From Acidimicrobiales bacterium (GTDB lineage: Bacteria; Actinomycetota; Acidimicrobiia; Acidimicrobiales; Iamiaceae), in the NCBI GenBank assembly GCA_035630295.1, contig DASQKY010000038.1, forward strand, positions 1-35,962: a stretch of 35,962 nt of DNA, given 5' to 3'. The notes beneath the pieces were generated by a model, which searched no databases, was not told the DNA's origin, and worked only from the letters and a program-made list of their open reading frames with translations. Both the position numbers and the translations under genes were made by a program. This document shows positions 16,871-24,468 of the stretch, in pieces (position 1 is the stretch's first letter; every line of letters begins with the position of its first letter).

Positions 16871-18022
16871 GTGGCGTCCACTGGTCCCGACCCTCACCGA
16901 GCGACCTCGTACCGCTCGTCCACCGTCGTCAAGGTCGTGGTCAAGGTGGGGACCTCGTCGCTGACCGACGAGCTGGGCACCATCGACGAGGCCGCGGTGG
17001 CCAAGGTGTGCGCCGAGATCGCCGCCGTCCGCTCAGTCGGCTACCAGGTGGTGGCCGTCACCTCCGGGGCCATCGCCGCCGGTCTCCCGGTGCTGGGCCT
17101 GGCCGGTCGCCGGCCCCGCGACCCGGTCACCCTCCAGGCCCTCTCGGCCGTGGGCCAGAGCCGGCTCATGGGGGTGTGGGACCGCCACCTGGCCGAGCAC
17201 GGCCTGATCGGTGGCCAGGTGCTGCTGGCCCCCCTCGACTTCGCCCTCCGGGACCAGTACCTGCACGCCCGGGCCACGCTCACCCGGCTGCTGGAGCTGG
17301 GCGTGGTGCCGGTGGTGAACGAGAACGACGCCGTCGCCGACGACGAGATCCGCTTCGGGGACAACGACCGCATCGCCGCCCTGGTCGCCCACCTGGTGGG
17401 GGCCGAGGCCCTGGTGCTGCTGACCGACACCGCCGGGGTGCTGACCGCCGATCCTCGCTTCGACTCCGAGGCGTCCCTGATCGAGGAGATCCTGGAGGTC
17501 GACCACGGCCTGGAGGCCCTGGCCGGGGGAGCGGGCACGGCCCGGGGCAGCGGGGGCATGGCCACCAAGCTGGCCGCGGCCAAGATCGCCTCGTGGTCCG
17601 GGGTGCGCACCGTGATCGCCGCCGCCGAGCGGCCCGGCGTGGTGGCCGACGCCCTGGCTGACGTGGCCGGGGTGGGCACCGTGGTCCGGCCCCGGTCCCG
17701 CCGGCTCTCGGCCCGCAAGCTGTGGATCGCCTTCGCCGTGGGGTCCTCCGGCACGGTGGTGGTCGACGCCGGGGCCCGGGTGGCCCTGGAGAGCTCGGGC
17801 CGTTCGCTCCTGCCCGCCGGCGTGGTGGGGGTGCACGGCAGCTTCGCCGCCGGGGAGGCGGTGGAGGTGGCCCAGGACGGGGGAGCGGTGTTCGCCAAGG
17901 GCATCGCCGCGGTGGCGGCCGACGCGCTGCGGGCCGTGGCCGGGTTCCGCACCCCGGCCCTGCCCGAGGGCACGCCCCACGAGGTGATCCACCGCGACGA
18001 CCTCGTCGTCCTCCCCGCCTAG
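16871..18022 (+). CDS. proB: Glutamate 5-kinase
   Basis: ProB phosphorylates L-glutamate, the first step of proline synthesis. The 383-residue form starts at GTG 16871; a shorter start at GTG 16937 would give MVKVGTSSLTDE, closer to the usual N-terminus. The amino-acid kinase domain shows the phosphate-binding VVKVGTSSLTD, the VTSGAIAAG and FGDNDRIAA motifs and TDTAGVLTADPR. A C-terminal PUA domain (about 285-375; SARKLWIAFAVGSSGTVVVD) is present, as in feedback-inhibited enzymes. It is 5 nt behind obgE and probably cotranscribed. proA, normally next, is 8.5 kb away. The frame stays open upstream of 16871 inside obgE, but that part is not coding. Confidence 0.95.
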   Translation: MASTGPDPHRATSYRSSTVVKVVVKVGTSSLTDELGTIDEAAVAKVCAEIAAVRSVGYQVVAVTSGAIAAGLPVLGLAGRRPRDPVTLQALSAVGQSRLMGVWDRHLAEHGLIGGQVLLAPLDFALRDQYLHARATLTRLLELGVVPVVNENDAVADDEIRFGDNDRIAALVAHLVGAEALVLLTDTAGVLTADPRFDSEASLIEEILEVDHGLEALAGGAGTARGSGGMATKLAAAKIASWSGVRTVIAAAERPGVVADALADVAGVGTVVRPRSRRLSARKLWIAFAVGSSGTVVVDAGARVALESSGRSLLPAGVVGVHGSFAAGEAVEVAQDGGAVFAKGIAAVAADALRAVAGFRTPALPEGTPHEVIHRDDLVVLPA

Positions 18023-18027
18023 AGCGG

Positions 18028-18048
18028 CCGCCGGCCCGGGGCCGGCGG
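18028..18048. terminator. Bidirectional hairpin between proB and pspA
   Basis: CCGCCGGCCC (18028-18037) and GGGCCGGCGG (18039-18048) are perfect 10-nt complements around a single G, in the 29-nt gap between two converging stop codons. The structure can fold on both transcripts. No T-run is seen on either side. Confidence 0.6.
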
Positions 18049-18051
18049 TGG

Positions 18052-18852
18052 TCAGGCGGTTCCGGGCTGGGGCTGCGAGGCGGGCTCGGTCGCCGGGGCG
18101 GCCTCGGCGGCGGGGGCCTCGGCGGCCGTCGAGCCCAGGCCGAGCTCGGCCTTGAGCTGGGCCAGGCGGGTCTGGGCCTGGGTGTTCTGGGCGGCCTGCT
18201 CGACCTCCAGCATCCGGCCCTCGACCGACTGGCCGTGCAGCTCCGACATGCCCTGGGCCTGGGCGTGGCGCTGCTCGATCTTGTCCCGCACCTCGTTCAG
18301 GGAGGGGACATCGGCGCCCACGGTGGCCGACAACGACGTCATGGCCGCGTTCATCTGCTCCTGCATCTTGGCCTGCTCGAGCTGGCTCAGGAGCTTCTGG
18401 CGCTCGGCCAGCTTGCGCTGGAGGAGCATGCCGTTCTGGGAGACGGCCGCCTTGGCCTGGTCGGAGGCCTGGGTGGAGGACAGGGCCATGGCCTTGAGCT
18501 CCTCGACCTCGGCCTCGGTGGTGACGAGCTGGGTGGCGAAGGTCTCGGCGGCATGCGTGTACTGCGTGACCTTGGCCGCGTCGCCGGCCTTGGTGGCCTC
18601 CTCGGCCATGATGATGGCCTGCCGGGCGTTGGCGTTGAGCTTCTCCAGGTCGTCCAGCTTGCGGTTGAGCCGGAGCTCGGTCTGCTTCTGCTGGGCGATG
18701 ACGCTGGCGGCCTGCTCGGTCAGGCGCCGGTGCTGCTCCTGGGCCTCGGCGATGGCCTGCTCCAGCTGGATCTTGGGATCGGCCTTCTCGTTGAACTTCT
18801 GGTTGGCCCCGGCGGTGAGGTACTTCCAGAAGCGGCGGAACAGCTTGATCAT
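18052..18852 (-). CDS. pspA: PspA/IM30 family envelope-stress protein
   Basis: PspA (ESCRT-III-like) coats the inner face of damaged membranes and preserves proton motive force. The 266-residue protein is almost wholly alpha-helical with long coiled coils (about 25-225), an amphipathic N-terminal helix (MIKLFRRFWKYLTAG) and the early segment DPKIQLEQAIAEAQEQHRRL typical of the family. The last 25 residues are an Ala/Pro/Glu tail. ATG 18852 is supported by TATGCT ending 6 nt upstream. No PspB/C or LiaF/R/S gene is visible. It follows murJ on the same strand after 165 nt and has its own promoter, but its place beside the envelope block suggests related work. Confidence 0.93.
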   Translation of the reverse strand: MIKLFRRFWKYLTAGANQKFNEKADPKIQLEQAIAEAQEQHRRLTEQAASVIAQQKQTELRLNRKLDDLEKLNANARQAIIMAEEATKAGDAAKVTQYTHAAETFATQLVTTEAEVEELKAMALSSTQASDQAKAAVSQNGMLLQRKLAERQKLLSQLEQAKMQEQMNAAMTSLSATVGADVPSLNEVRDKIEQRHAQAQGMSELHGQSVEGRMLEVEQAAQNTQAQTRLAQLKAELGLGSTAAEAPAAEAAPATEPASQPQPGTA

Positions 18853-18858
18853 GGGGCG

Positions 18859-18864
18859 AGCATA
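18859..18864 (-). promoter_or_regulatory. Probable -10 element (TATGCT) for pspA, leaderless
   Basis: On the minus strand TATGCT ends exactly 6 nt before the pspA ATG. No -35 is recognised, and there is no sigma-54-type GG-N10-GC site in the 165-nt gap. The remainder of 18865-19017 shows nothing recognisable. Confidence 0.55.
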
Positions 18865-19017
18865 CCGAGGTGCCGCGGCCCGGCTCCCTCCGGGCGGGGC
18901 GAAGTCCGTCCGACCTGCGGCGATGCCAGCCTCGGCCGCCCCCGGTCCGGCTGGTTTCGGCCGGTCCGGCGACCTCGGGTGCCCCGCAGGACGATGGCCC
19001 CCGCCGGGCGAAGGGCC

Positions 19018-20808
19018 TCAACGGCGTCGGTCGAGGCGGTGGAGGGGCCCGGGGAGGCGGCCGGCCAGGCCGGCATCGGCCACCACGCCCAGCACCAGGG
19101 CGGCGACCAGGTAGGTGCCCCCGCCGACCACCACGCCCACCCCCAGGGCCACGTCGATCCGCTGCCGGTCCAGGGCCACCACGGCCAGCACCGCAGCCAC
19201 CACGGCCCCGGCCATCACCGCGGCGGCGGCCAGGCAGCGCAGCAGGGTCCGCACGAAGCCGGCCAGGTCGAACCCGGCGGGCAGGCGGCGCAGCAGCACA
19301 GCCAGGGCCAGGGCGGCGGCGGCCAGGTAGGCGAAGGAGTAGGCCGAGGTGAGGCCGAGCAGGCCGAAGGGCAGCCCGACGGCCACCGCGGCCACCACGT
19401 TCAGGAGGTTCTCCACCGCGTTGATCCAGAACGGCCGCCGGGTGTCCTGCACGGCGTAGAAGCCCCGCAGGACGAACAGGTAGACCGAGAAGCCGAGCAG
19501 GCCGGGGGCGAAGCCGCTGAGGGCGGTGGCGATGTCCTCGCCCGGGCCGCCGGCGTAGGTGGTCGAGGGGATCAGCCGGGTGGCCAGCACGGCCAGGGTC
19601 AAGTACCCGACCGAGGCCGGCACCATCACCGCCACCAGCAGGCGCAGGCCCTGGAGCAGCCTGGTGTGGAACGTGGGCCAGGCCCGCTGCACGAAGGCCC
19701 GGGCCAGGTCGGGCTGGAAGGTGGTCATGAGCGACACCGCCAGCAGGCCGTGGGGGAGCTGGAAGAAGATGAAGGCCACCTGGTAGGCGCGGACCGCGCC
19801 CTCGTCGGCCACGGCCAGCACCAGCACGATCTGGGAGGCCACCTGGTTGGCCACCACGTAGCCCAGGGTCCACCCCGAGAGCCGGGCCGCGGCCCGCACC
19901 GCCGGGTGCCGGAACCGGGGCCGGAGCCGGATGCGGACCCCGGCCCGCCACAGGGCCGGCAGCAGCGACACGGCCATGCCCACGATGCCGGCCGTGGTCC
20001 CCAGGCCCAGGAGGAGGAGGAGCCGGCGGTCGTCGTCGACCCGGGCCAGGTCGAGGTCGCCGGGGGTGAAGACGATGGCTCCCACCAGGACGGCCACCAC
20101 CACCACGTTGTTGAGCACGGGGGCCCAGGCCGCGGCGAAGAAGCGCCGGCGGGCGTTGAGCAGGGCCGAGCCCAGGGCCATGAAGCCGTAGAAGAAGATC
20201 TGGGGCACGAACAGGACGCTCAGCTCCATGCCGATGCGGCGGAACTGCCCGGCGTCCACGTCGGGGTCGACGTTCTGGCTGTAGAGCAGGATCAGCAGCG
20301 GGGCCACCACCACCGCCAGGGCGGTGAGGACGACGAGGGCCACCAGCGTCACCGACACCACCGCGCTGGTGGCCTCCTCGTCGTCGCGCTCGAGGTGCTC
20401 GGTGAAGAGGGGGACCAGGGTGGCGGTGAGGATCCCGCCCAGGATGAGCTCGTAGATGATGTTGGGCGTGTTGTTGGCCAGCAGGTAGACGTCGGCCAGC
20501 GAGGCCGAGAGCCCGAGGATGGCCACGGTCCGGCCCACCCCGGTGACCCGGGACAGGGCGGTGCCGGCGGCCACGGTGAGGTTGTCGCGCAGCAGGCGCC
20601 GACCGCGGCCCGGCTCGTCGCCCCCGGGCGCCGGGGCCGGTGCCGGGGCGGGGACCGGGCCCCCGGCCGCCGGGACCTCCCCGGTGGCGCCGGCGGCCGC
20701 CGCCTCGCCGGCGGCGGTGAGGGCCCGGCGCCGTCCCTCGGCCCCCACCGACGCCCCCAGGTCGGCGACGTCACCCAGCACCTGGGACCAGTGCGGCCGG
20801 CCGGTCAC
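19018..20808 (-). CDS. murJ: Lipid II flippase MurJ (MVF/MviN family)
   Basis: MurJ moves lipid II across the membrane for peptidoglycan synthesis. The 596-residue protein has a hydrophilic N-terminal extension of about 85 residues with an APAPAPAP run, then about 14 membrane segments. Family features include TALSRVTGVGRTVAI at the first helix, LANNTPNIIYELILGGIL, FFYGFMALGSALLNARRRFF and AWAPVLNNVVV. The GTG start at 20808 overlaps the stop of the upstream gene (GTGA), which couples its translation to the coiled-coil/VWA block. The last residues (HRLDRRR) are basic and cytoplasmic. Actinobacterial MurJ often lies near the chromosome origin beside trx genes; this setting is different. Confidence 0.94.
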   Translation of the reverse strand: MTGRPHWSQVLGDVADLGASVGAEGRRRALTAAGEAAAAGATGEVPAAGGPVPAPAPAPAPGGDEPGRGRRLLRDNLTVAAGTALSRVTGVGRTVAILGLSASLADVYLLANNTPNIIYELILGGILTATLVPLFTEHLERDDEEATSAVVSVTLVALVVLTALAVVVAPLLILLYSQNVDPDVDAGQFRRIGMELSVLFVPQIFFYGFMALGSALLNARRRFFAAAWAPVLNNVVVVAVLVGAIVFTPGDLDLARVDDDRRLLLLLGLGTTAGIVGMAVSLLPALWRAGVRIRLRPRFRHPAVRAAARLSGWTLGYVVANQVASQIVLVLAVADEGAVRAYQVAFIFFQLPHGLLAVSLMTTFQPDLARAFVQRAWPTFHTRLLQGLRLLVAVMVPASVGYLTLAVLATRLIPSTTYAGGPGEDIATALSGFAPGLLGFSVYLFVLRGFYAVQDTRRPFWINAVENLLNVVAAVAVGLPFGLLGLTSAYSFAYLAAAALALAVLLRRLPAGFDLAGFVRTLLRCLAAAAVMAGAVVAAVLAVVALDRQRIDVALGVGVVVGGGTYLVAALVLGVVADAGLAGRLPGPLHRLDRRR

Positions 20809-21629
20809 GTCGACGGGGTGGCCGAGCCCGGGCCGGGCTCGGGCGGGGCCGCACCGAGGCCGCCGGCCCGGTCGGCCTCGTCGAGGGCCAGGCGCAGGGC
20901 CTCCATCTCGCTGACGATGCCGTCCACGTCGCCCTCCAGCCGCCCGGCGCTGCGCCCGGTGGCCGCCTCGGTCGACAGCTCGATGGCCCGGGTGACGGTC
21001 TCGTCCAGGCGGGCGTCGAGGAGGCGGAGGCGGTCGACGGCATCGGCGATGACGGCCTCCATCCGCTCCCCGCTGGCCACCTGGGCCCGGAGGGCCTCGG
21101 CCGTCTGCTGGAGCCGGCTGCCCTGGGCCCAGCGCTCACCGGCCTGGGCCTCCACCTGGGCCAGCTCGGCCCGGGCGGTGTCGAGGTCGATGCGGCGCCG
21201 GGCGGCGACCAGGGTGTCGCCCTGGCGGGCGATGCGCCACACCTCGTCCACCCCGTCGTCGAGGCGGTCGGCGATGGCGGCCAGCTGGTCCCGCAGGGGC
21301 CCGGCGGCCATGGCCCGCACCGCGTCGTCGAAGCGGCGGCGGGCGGCCAGGGCGTCGCTCACGAACCGGCGCCACGGCTCCTGCACGGCGAAGGGGTCGG
21401 GACGATCGCCCCGCGGCCCGCCCCGGGGCACGGCCAGCAGGACCCGGCCGCTGTAGGCCGCGCCCCCGGCGACGGCGGCGGCGGCGATGCCGATGGGCAC
21501 CGACAGCGGGAAGGTGGCCACCGCGGCCACCGCCGCGGCCAGGCCGGCCAGCAGGATGGTGCCGGGGGCGGTGACGGCCCGGGCCACCGGGGGGGACCAG
21601 AAGCGGTCGCGGAAGCTCCGGTCGGCCAC
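20805..21629 (-). CDS. Two-TM coiled-coil protein of unknown function
   Basis: I do not recognise a named family. The 274-residue product starts at GTG 21629, 6 nt after the stop of the VWA lipoprotein gene. It has two adjacent hydrophobic segments near the N-terminus (about 19-41 and 43-64, with GTILLAGLAAAVAAVATF), then a charged helical region from about 80 to 255 with heptad-like Arg/Glu/Asp/Leu spacing, and an acidic/Pro-rich tail. The long helical part should be cytoplasmic. Its stop overlaps murJ by four bases (GTGA). The context, between a VWA lipoprotein and MurJ, suggests a membrane adaptor. Similar proteins accompany VWA/toxic-anion-resistance gene sets in actinobacteria, as I recall. 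Confidence 0.8.
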   Translation of the reverse strand: MADRSFRDRFWSPPVARAVTAPGTILLAGLAAAVAAVATFPLSVPIGIAAAAVAGGAAYSGRVLLAVPRGGPRGDRPDPFAVQEPWRRFVSDALAARRRFDDAVRAMAAGPLRDQLAAIADRLDDGVDEVWRIARQGDTLVAARRRIDLDTARAELAQVEAQAGERWAQGSRLQQTAEALRAQVASGERMEAVIADAVDRLRLLDARLDETVTRAIELSTEAATGRSAGRLEGDVDGIVSEMEALRLALDEADRAGGLGAAPPEPGPGSATPST

Positions 21630-21635
21630 GGGCCC

Positions 21636-23462
21636 TCAGAAGTTGCTCACCACGGCGGTGAACACCTTGGTGATGGTGGTGGGGTCGCTGGCGTCGTAGA
21701 CGGTGGAGTTGGTGGCCTCGGCGATGCGGCGCAGCGTCTCCAGGTCGGCGCCGGTGCCGTAGGCGATGGGGAAGATGCGGACGGGCTCGGCCAGCTCGCC
21801 GGTGGCCGCGGCGCGCAGGTCGGCCAAGAGCTGCTCGAGCTGCTGGCCGTCGTCGGATCCCTCGCCGTCCTCGTTGCGGCCGTCGGACAGCACCACCACG
21901 GCGTTGATGCGGTTCTCGTCGTAGGCCTCGGCGGCGTCGTCGAAGCTGGCCTGCACCACCTCGTAGAGGGGGGTGCCGTTGCGGGGGAACTGGGCGTCGA
22001 TGGCGTTGCGCAGCTGCTCCCGGATGGTGCCCACCGGGGCCGGGGCCACCACGTCCTGGTGGTTGGCGCCGCCCGGCAGGTCGGTGGTGAAGATGCGCAG
22101 GCCGACGACGTCGTCGTCCTTGAACTGGTCGAGCGACTCGATGGCCGCCTCCTTGGCCAGGTCGAGCTTGGTCTCCCCTCCCGGGCCGGCCGCCTCCTGC
22201 ATGGAGCCCGACACGTCGAGGGCGATGATGACCCGGGCGCTCTTGCGCTGTTCGGCCCAGCGGTCGAGCAGGTCGACCATCACCGGCGGCTCGGGCGCCT
22301 CCAGCAGGGTGCGGGGCTGGTCGGGGTCGACGCCGTTGGCGGCCACGATGGGGGCGGCCACGGCCACGTCGGGGTTGCCGGGCCGGAAGCCGAACTCCAG
22401 CACCTGGCGCTGGTTGGCGGGCTGCTGGAGGTAGTCCTCGAAGGCGGCCGCCGCCTCCTTCTCCTCGGCCGAGACCCACTCGGCGTCGAGGACGATGTAG
22501 GGGTTGTCCGAGTAGATCGTCCCCTCCTCCGGATAGATGGAGACCAGGGGGATGCGGGGCGGCTCGGGGCGCTCACCGGCATCCAGGTTCCCGTCGGGGT
22601 TGCCGCGGTTGTAGTCGATCACCGACTTCTCCTCGACAGCCACGGCCGAGACGTAGGTCAGCGACGTGCCCCGCTGGTCGGTCCGGTACCAGTTGTTCAG
22701 GAACGAGAGGGTGGTGTCGCCGTAGTGGACCACGGCCGACTCGATGGCCCGGGCCGCGGCGTCGGCCTCGGGGTCGGCCAGGTCCTCGGTGGACAGCCCG
22801 CTGGTGGTGCCGGCCGAGGAGTAGGCCTGGGCCACCAGGGCCGACAGGCCGCTGGTGGAGAAGTTGGGGTTGGTCTTGCCCAGGCGGAACGGGCCCCACT
22901 CGGGGTGGCCGTAGGCGGCCCAGCCCTCGTCGCTGCGGGCCAGGCGGAGGATGTCGGCCCACCCCACCGGGGTCTCGGGGTAGCCCAGGGCGTCGGCCAT
23001 GGGCTCGGGCATGGCGATGACCAGCGGGGTCTGCATGAACGGCTCGGCCTCGCCCACGATGGGCTCGCCGCCGTCGTCGGCCAGGCGCTGGTTGACGATG
23101 GCCCCCCAGGCGGAGGAGGCGGGCGACCACACCACCGGGCGGGGGCCCTCGGCGCCCTCGTCCCACCCCTCGGACAGGAGGCTGGCCGCCGCCCCCGAGG
23201 CCTTGGTCTGGGGCCGGGCGAAGGCGCAGGCCCCCCCCGGCAGCTCGGCGGCGTCGGAGCCGTTGAAGGCCCGGGCCAGCTCGGCCATGAGCGACGCCTT
23301 CTCCGACGAGACGGCCAGGTCGACCACCACGCAGTCGCCGGGGTCGCCGAACCCCTCGGCCCCCTCGCCGTCGGCCGGGGCGCCGTCGTCGTCCCCGCCC
23401 CCGCAGGCCGTGGCCAGCAGGCCGAGGGTGAGGAGGAGGGCCAGGGCCTTGGGCCGTCTCAT
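21636..23462 (-). CDS. Lipoprotein: substrate-binding-like domain fused to a VWA domain
   Basis: This 608-residue protein begins with a lipoprotein signal peptide (LLATAC, lipidated Cys20) followed by an acidic linker. Residues about 40-390 resemble periplasmic solute-binding proteins (PVVWSPASSAWGAIVNQ, TPLVIAMPEPMADALG, TNPNFSTSGLSALVAQAY). The C-terminal VWA domain (about 405-605) has an intact MIDAS: Asp416-x-Ser418-x-Ser420 (DVSGS) and a later SDGRNED. It is thus an extracellular, membrane-tethered, metal-dependent binding protein, not linked to any ABC permease here. ATG 23462 overlaps the upstream stop (ATGA). Similar fusions are annotated in other actinobacteria as substrate-binding and VWA domain proteins; the ligand is unknown. 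Confidence 0.88.
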   Translation of the reverse strand: MRRPKALALLLTLGLLATACGGGDDDGAPADGEGAEGFGDPGDCVVVDLAVSSEKASLMAELARAFNGSDAAELPGGACAFARPQTKASGAAASLLSEGWDEGAEGPRPVVWSPASSAWGAIVNQRLADDGGEPIVGEAEPFMQTPLVIAMPEPMADALGYPETPVGWADILRLARSDEGWAAYGHPEWGPFRLGKTNPNFSTSGLSALVAQAYSSAGTTSGLSTEDLADPEADAAARAIESAVVHYGDTTLSFLNNWYRTDQRGTSLTYVSAVAVEEKSVIDYNRGNPDGNLDAGERPEPPRIPLVSIYPEEGTIYSDNPYIVLDAEWVSAEEKEAAAAFEDYLQQPANQRQVLEFGFRPGNPDVAVAAPIVAANGVDPDQPRTLLEAPEPPVMVDLLDRWAEQRKSARVIIALDVSGSMQEAAGPGGETKLDLAKEAAIESLDQFKDDDVVGLRIFTTDLPGGANHQDVVAPAPVGTIREQLRNAIDAQFPRNGTPLYEVVQASFDDAAEAYDENRINAVVVLSDGRNEDGEGSDDGQQLEQLLADLRAAATGELAEPVRIFPIAYGTGADLETLRRIAEATNSTVYDASDPTTITKVFTAVVSNF

Positions 23463-24433
23463 GCGAGGTCCTCCTGCAGGCGGTAGATCACGTCGGGGTC
23501 GGGGAGCCCGCGGGTGCGGGAGGCCGGGCCCGTCCAGCCCCCCTCGGCGAGGGCTCGACCGACAGTCTGGCCCGTCACCACCGCCCGCAGGGTGGCGACA
23601 GCCGCCGATCCCCGGGGACCGAGGCCGGCCAGGACCACCCCGAGGGTGGCCTCGGGGGCCAGGACGGCCACGACCAGGCCCCGACGCCGGCCCTGAGGGC
23701 GGGCAGCCAGGTCCCGGGCCCCGCCCTCGGGGCCGGCCACGGCCGAGAACCGTCCGGGCTGGAGCAGGCCTTCGGCCTGCTCGGCGGCGGTCCGGCTCCG
23801 TTCGGAGCCGACCACCCGCAGCAGGTCGGCCAGGTCGGCCCGGGTGGTGTCCTCCATCTGGTTGACCCCGAAGTCGGTGTCCCCCTCGAGGCCGACCGCG
23901 GCGTGGGCCAGGACCAGGGGGCCGGTGGCGGTGGCCAGGCTGGCCACGCCCACCGGGTTCCGGGCCGGCTCGGTCAGGCAGGCCCAGGTGGCGTCGTCCT
24001 CGCAGCCCGACGCCTCGGGGTCGATCAGGAGGGCCAGGGGCGACGAGGCCACCGGCACGGCCTCGGTCACGGCCAGCGGTGGCCCGTCACCGCCGGCCGA
24101 GGCCAGCATGGCCGGCCACGGGTCGAGGGTGAGCCAGGCGTCGTAGGCCGCGTCGTCACCGGACGCCTCGCCGGAGAGCCGCTCGACGGCGTCGCCGGCC
24201 CGGACCACCACCACCGAGGCCACCCCGGGCTGGCCGGCCAGCGCTTCGCAGGCCGCGCCCAGGTCGTCGTCGCACAGGATCCGGAAGGGGCCGTCGCCGG
24301 AGCCGGGCCCGTCGCCTCCGGCCCGGACCGACCCGCCGTCGTCGTCGGCCAACGCGGTGCGGAGGGCGAAGGCCCCGGCCACCAGGGCCAGGGCGGCCAC
24401 GACGGCCAGGAGGCGAGCGAGCCGAGGGGGCAC
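23459..24433 (-). CDS. Membrane-anchored substrate-binding-like protein, function unknown
   Basis: The 324-residue product is placed from GTG 24433 because a TACCGT box ends 7 nt before it and because it then starts with a short basic stretch and one hydrophobic segment (about 7-28, LARLLAVVAALALVAGAFAL). The frame is open much further upstream, but there it lies antisense-like across the AAA+ gene and is not real. The exported part has features of type 2 solute-binding proteins: VTEAVPVASSPLALLIDP, NPVGVASLATATGPLVLAHAA and a cysteine pair (GCEDDATWACL). It overlaps the VWA lipoprotein gene by four bases, so the two should act together. No transport genes are near. Confidence 0.75.
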   Translation of the reverse strand: MPPRLARLLAVVAALALVAGAFALRTALADDDGGSVRAGGDGPGSGDGPFRILCDDDLGAACEALAGQPGVASVVVVRAGDAVERLSGEASGDDAAYDAWLTLDPWPAMLASAGGDGPPLAVTEAVPVASSPLALLIDPEASGCEDDATWACLTEPARNPVGVASLATATGPLVLAHAAVGLEGDTDFGVNQMEDTTRADLADLLRVVGSERSRTAAEQAEGLLQPGRFSAVAGPEGGARDLAARPQGRRRGLVVAVLAPEATLGVVLAGLGPRGSAAVATLRAVVTGQTVGRALAEGGWTGPASRTRGLPDPDVIYRLQEDLA

Positions 24434-24440
24434 GCCGATG

Positions 24441-24446
24441 ACGGTA
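24441..24446 (-). promoter_or_regulatory. Probable -10 element (TACCGT) inside the minus-strand block
   Basis: TACCGT on the minus strand ends 7 nt before GTG 24433, in the 35-nt gap after the AAA+ gene. It would allow the substrate-binding-like/VWA/coiled-coil/murJ genes to be transcribed without the AAA+ gene. Confidence 0.5.
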
Positions 24447-24468
24447 GCGGTGCCAGACAGGAGCGGTG

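Noticed and set aside
17722-21456. Very long plus-strand open frame (1244 codons) opposite pspA, murJ and the coiled-coil gene
   Set aside because: Its composition (runs of Gly, His, Gln, Arg, Glu) is the usual mirror of GC-rich coding strands; all family matches lie on the minus strand.
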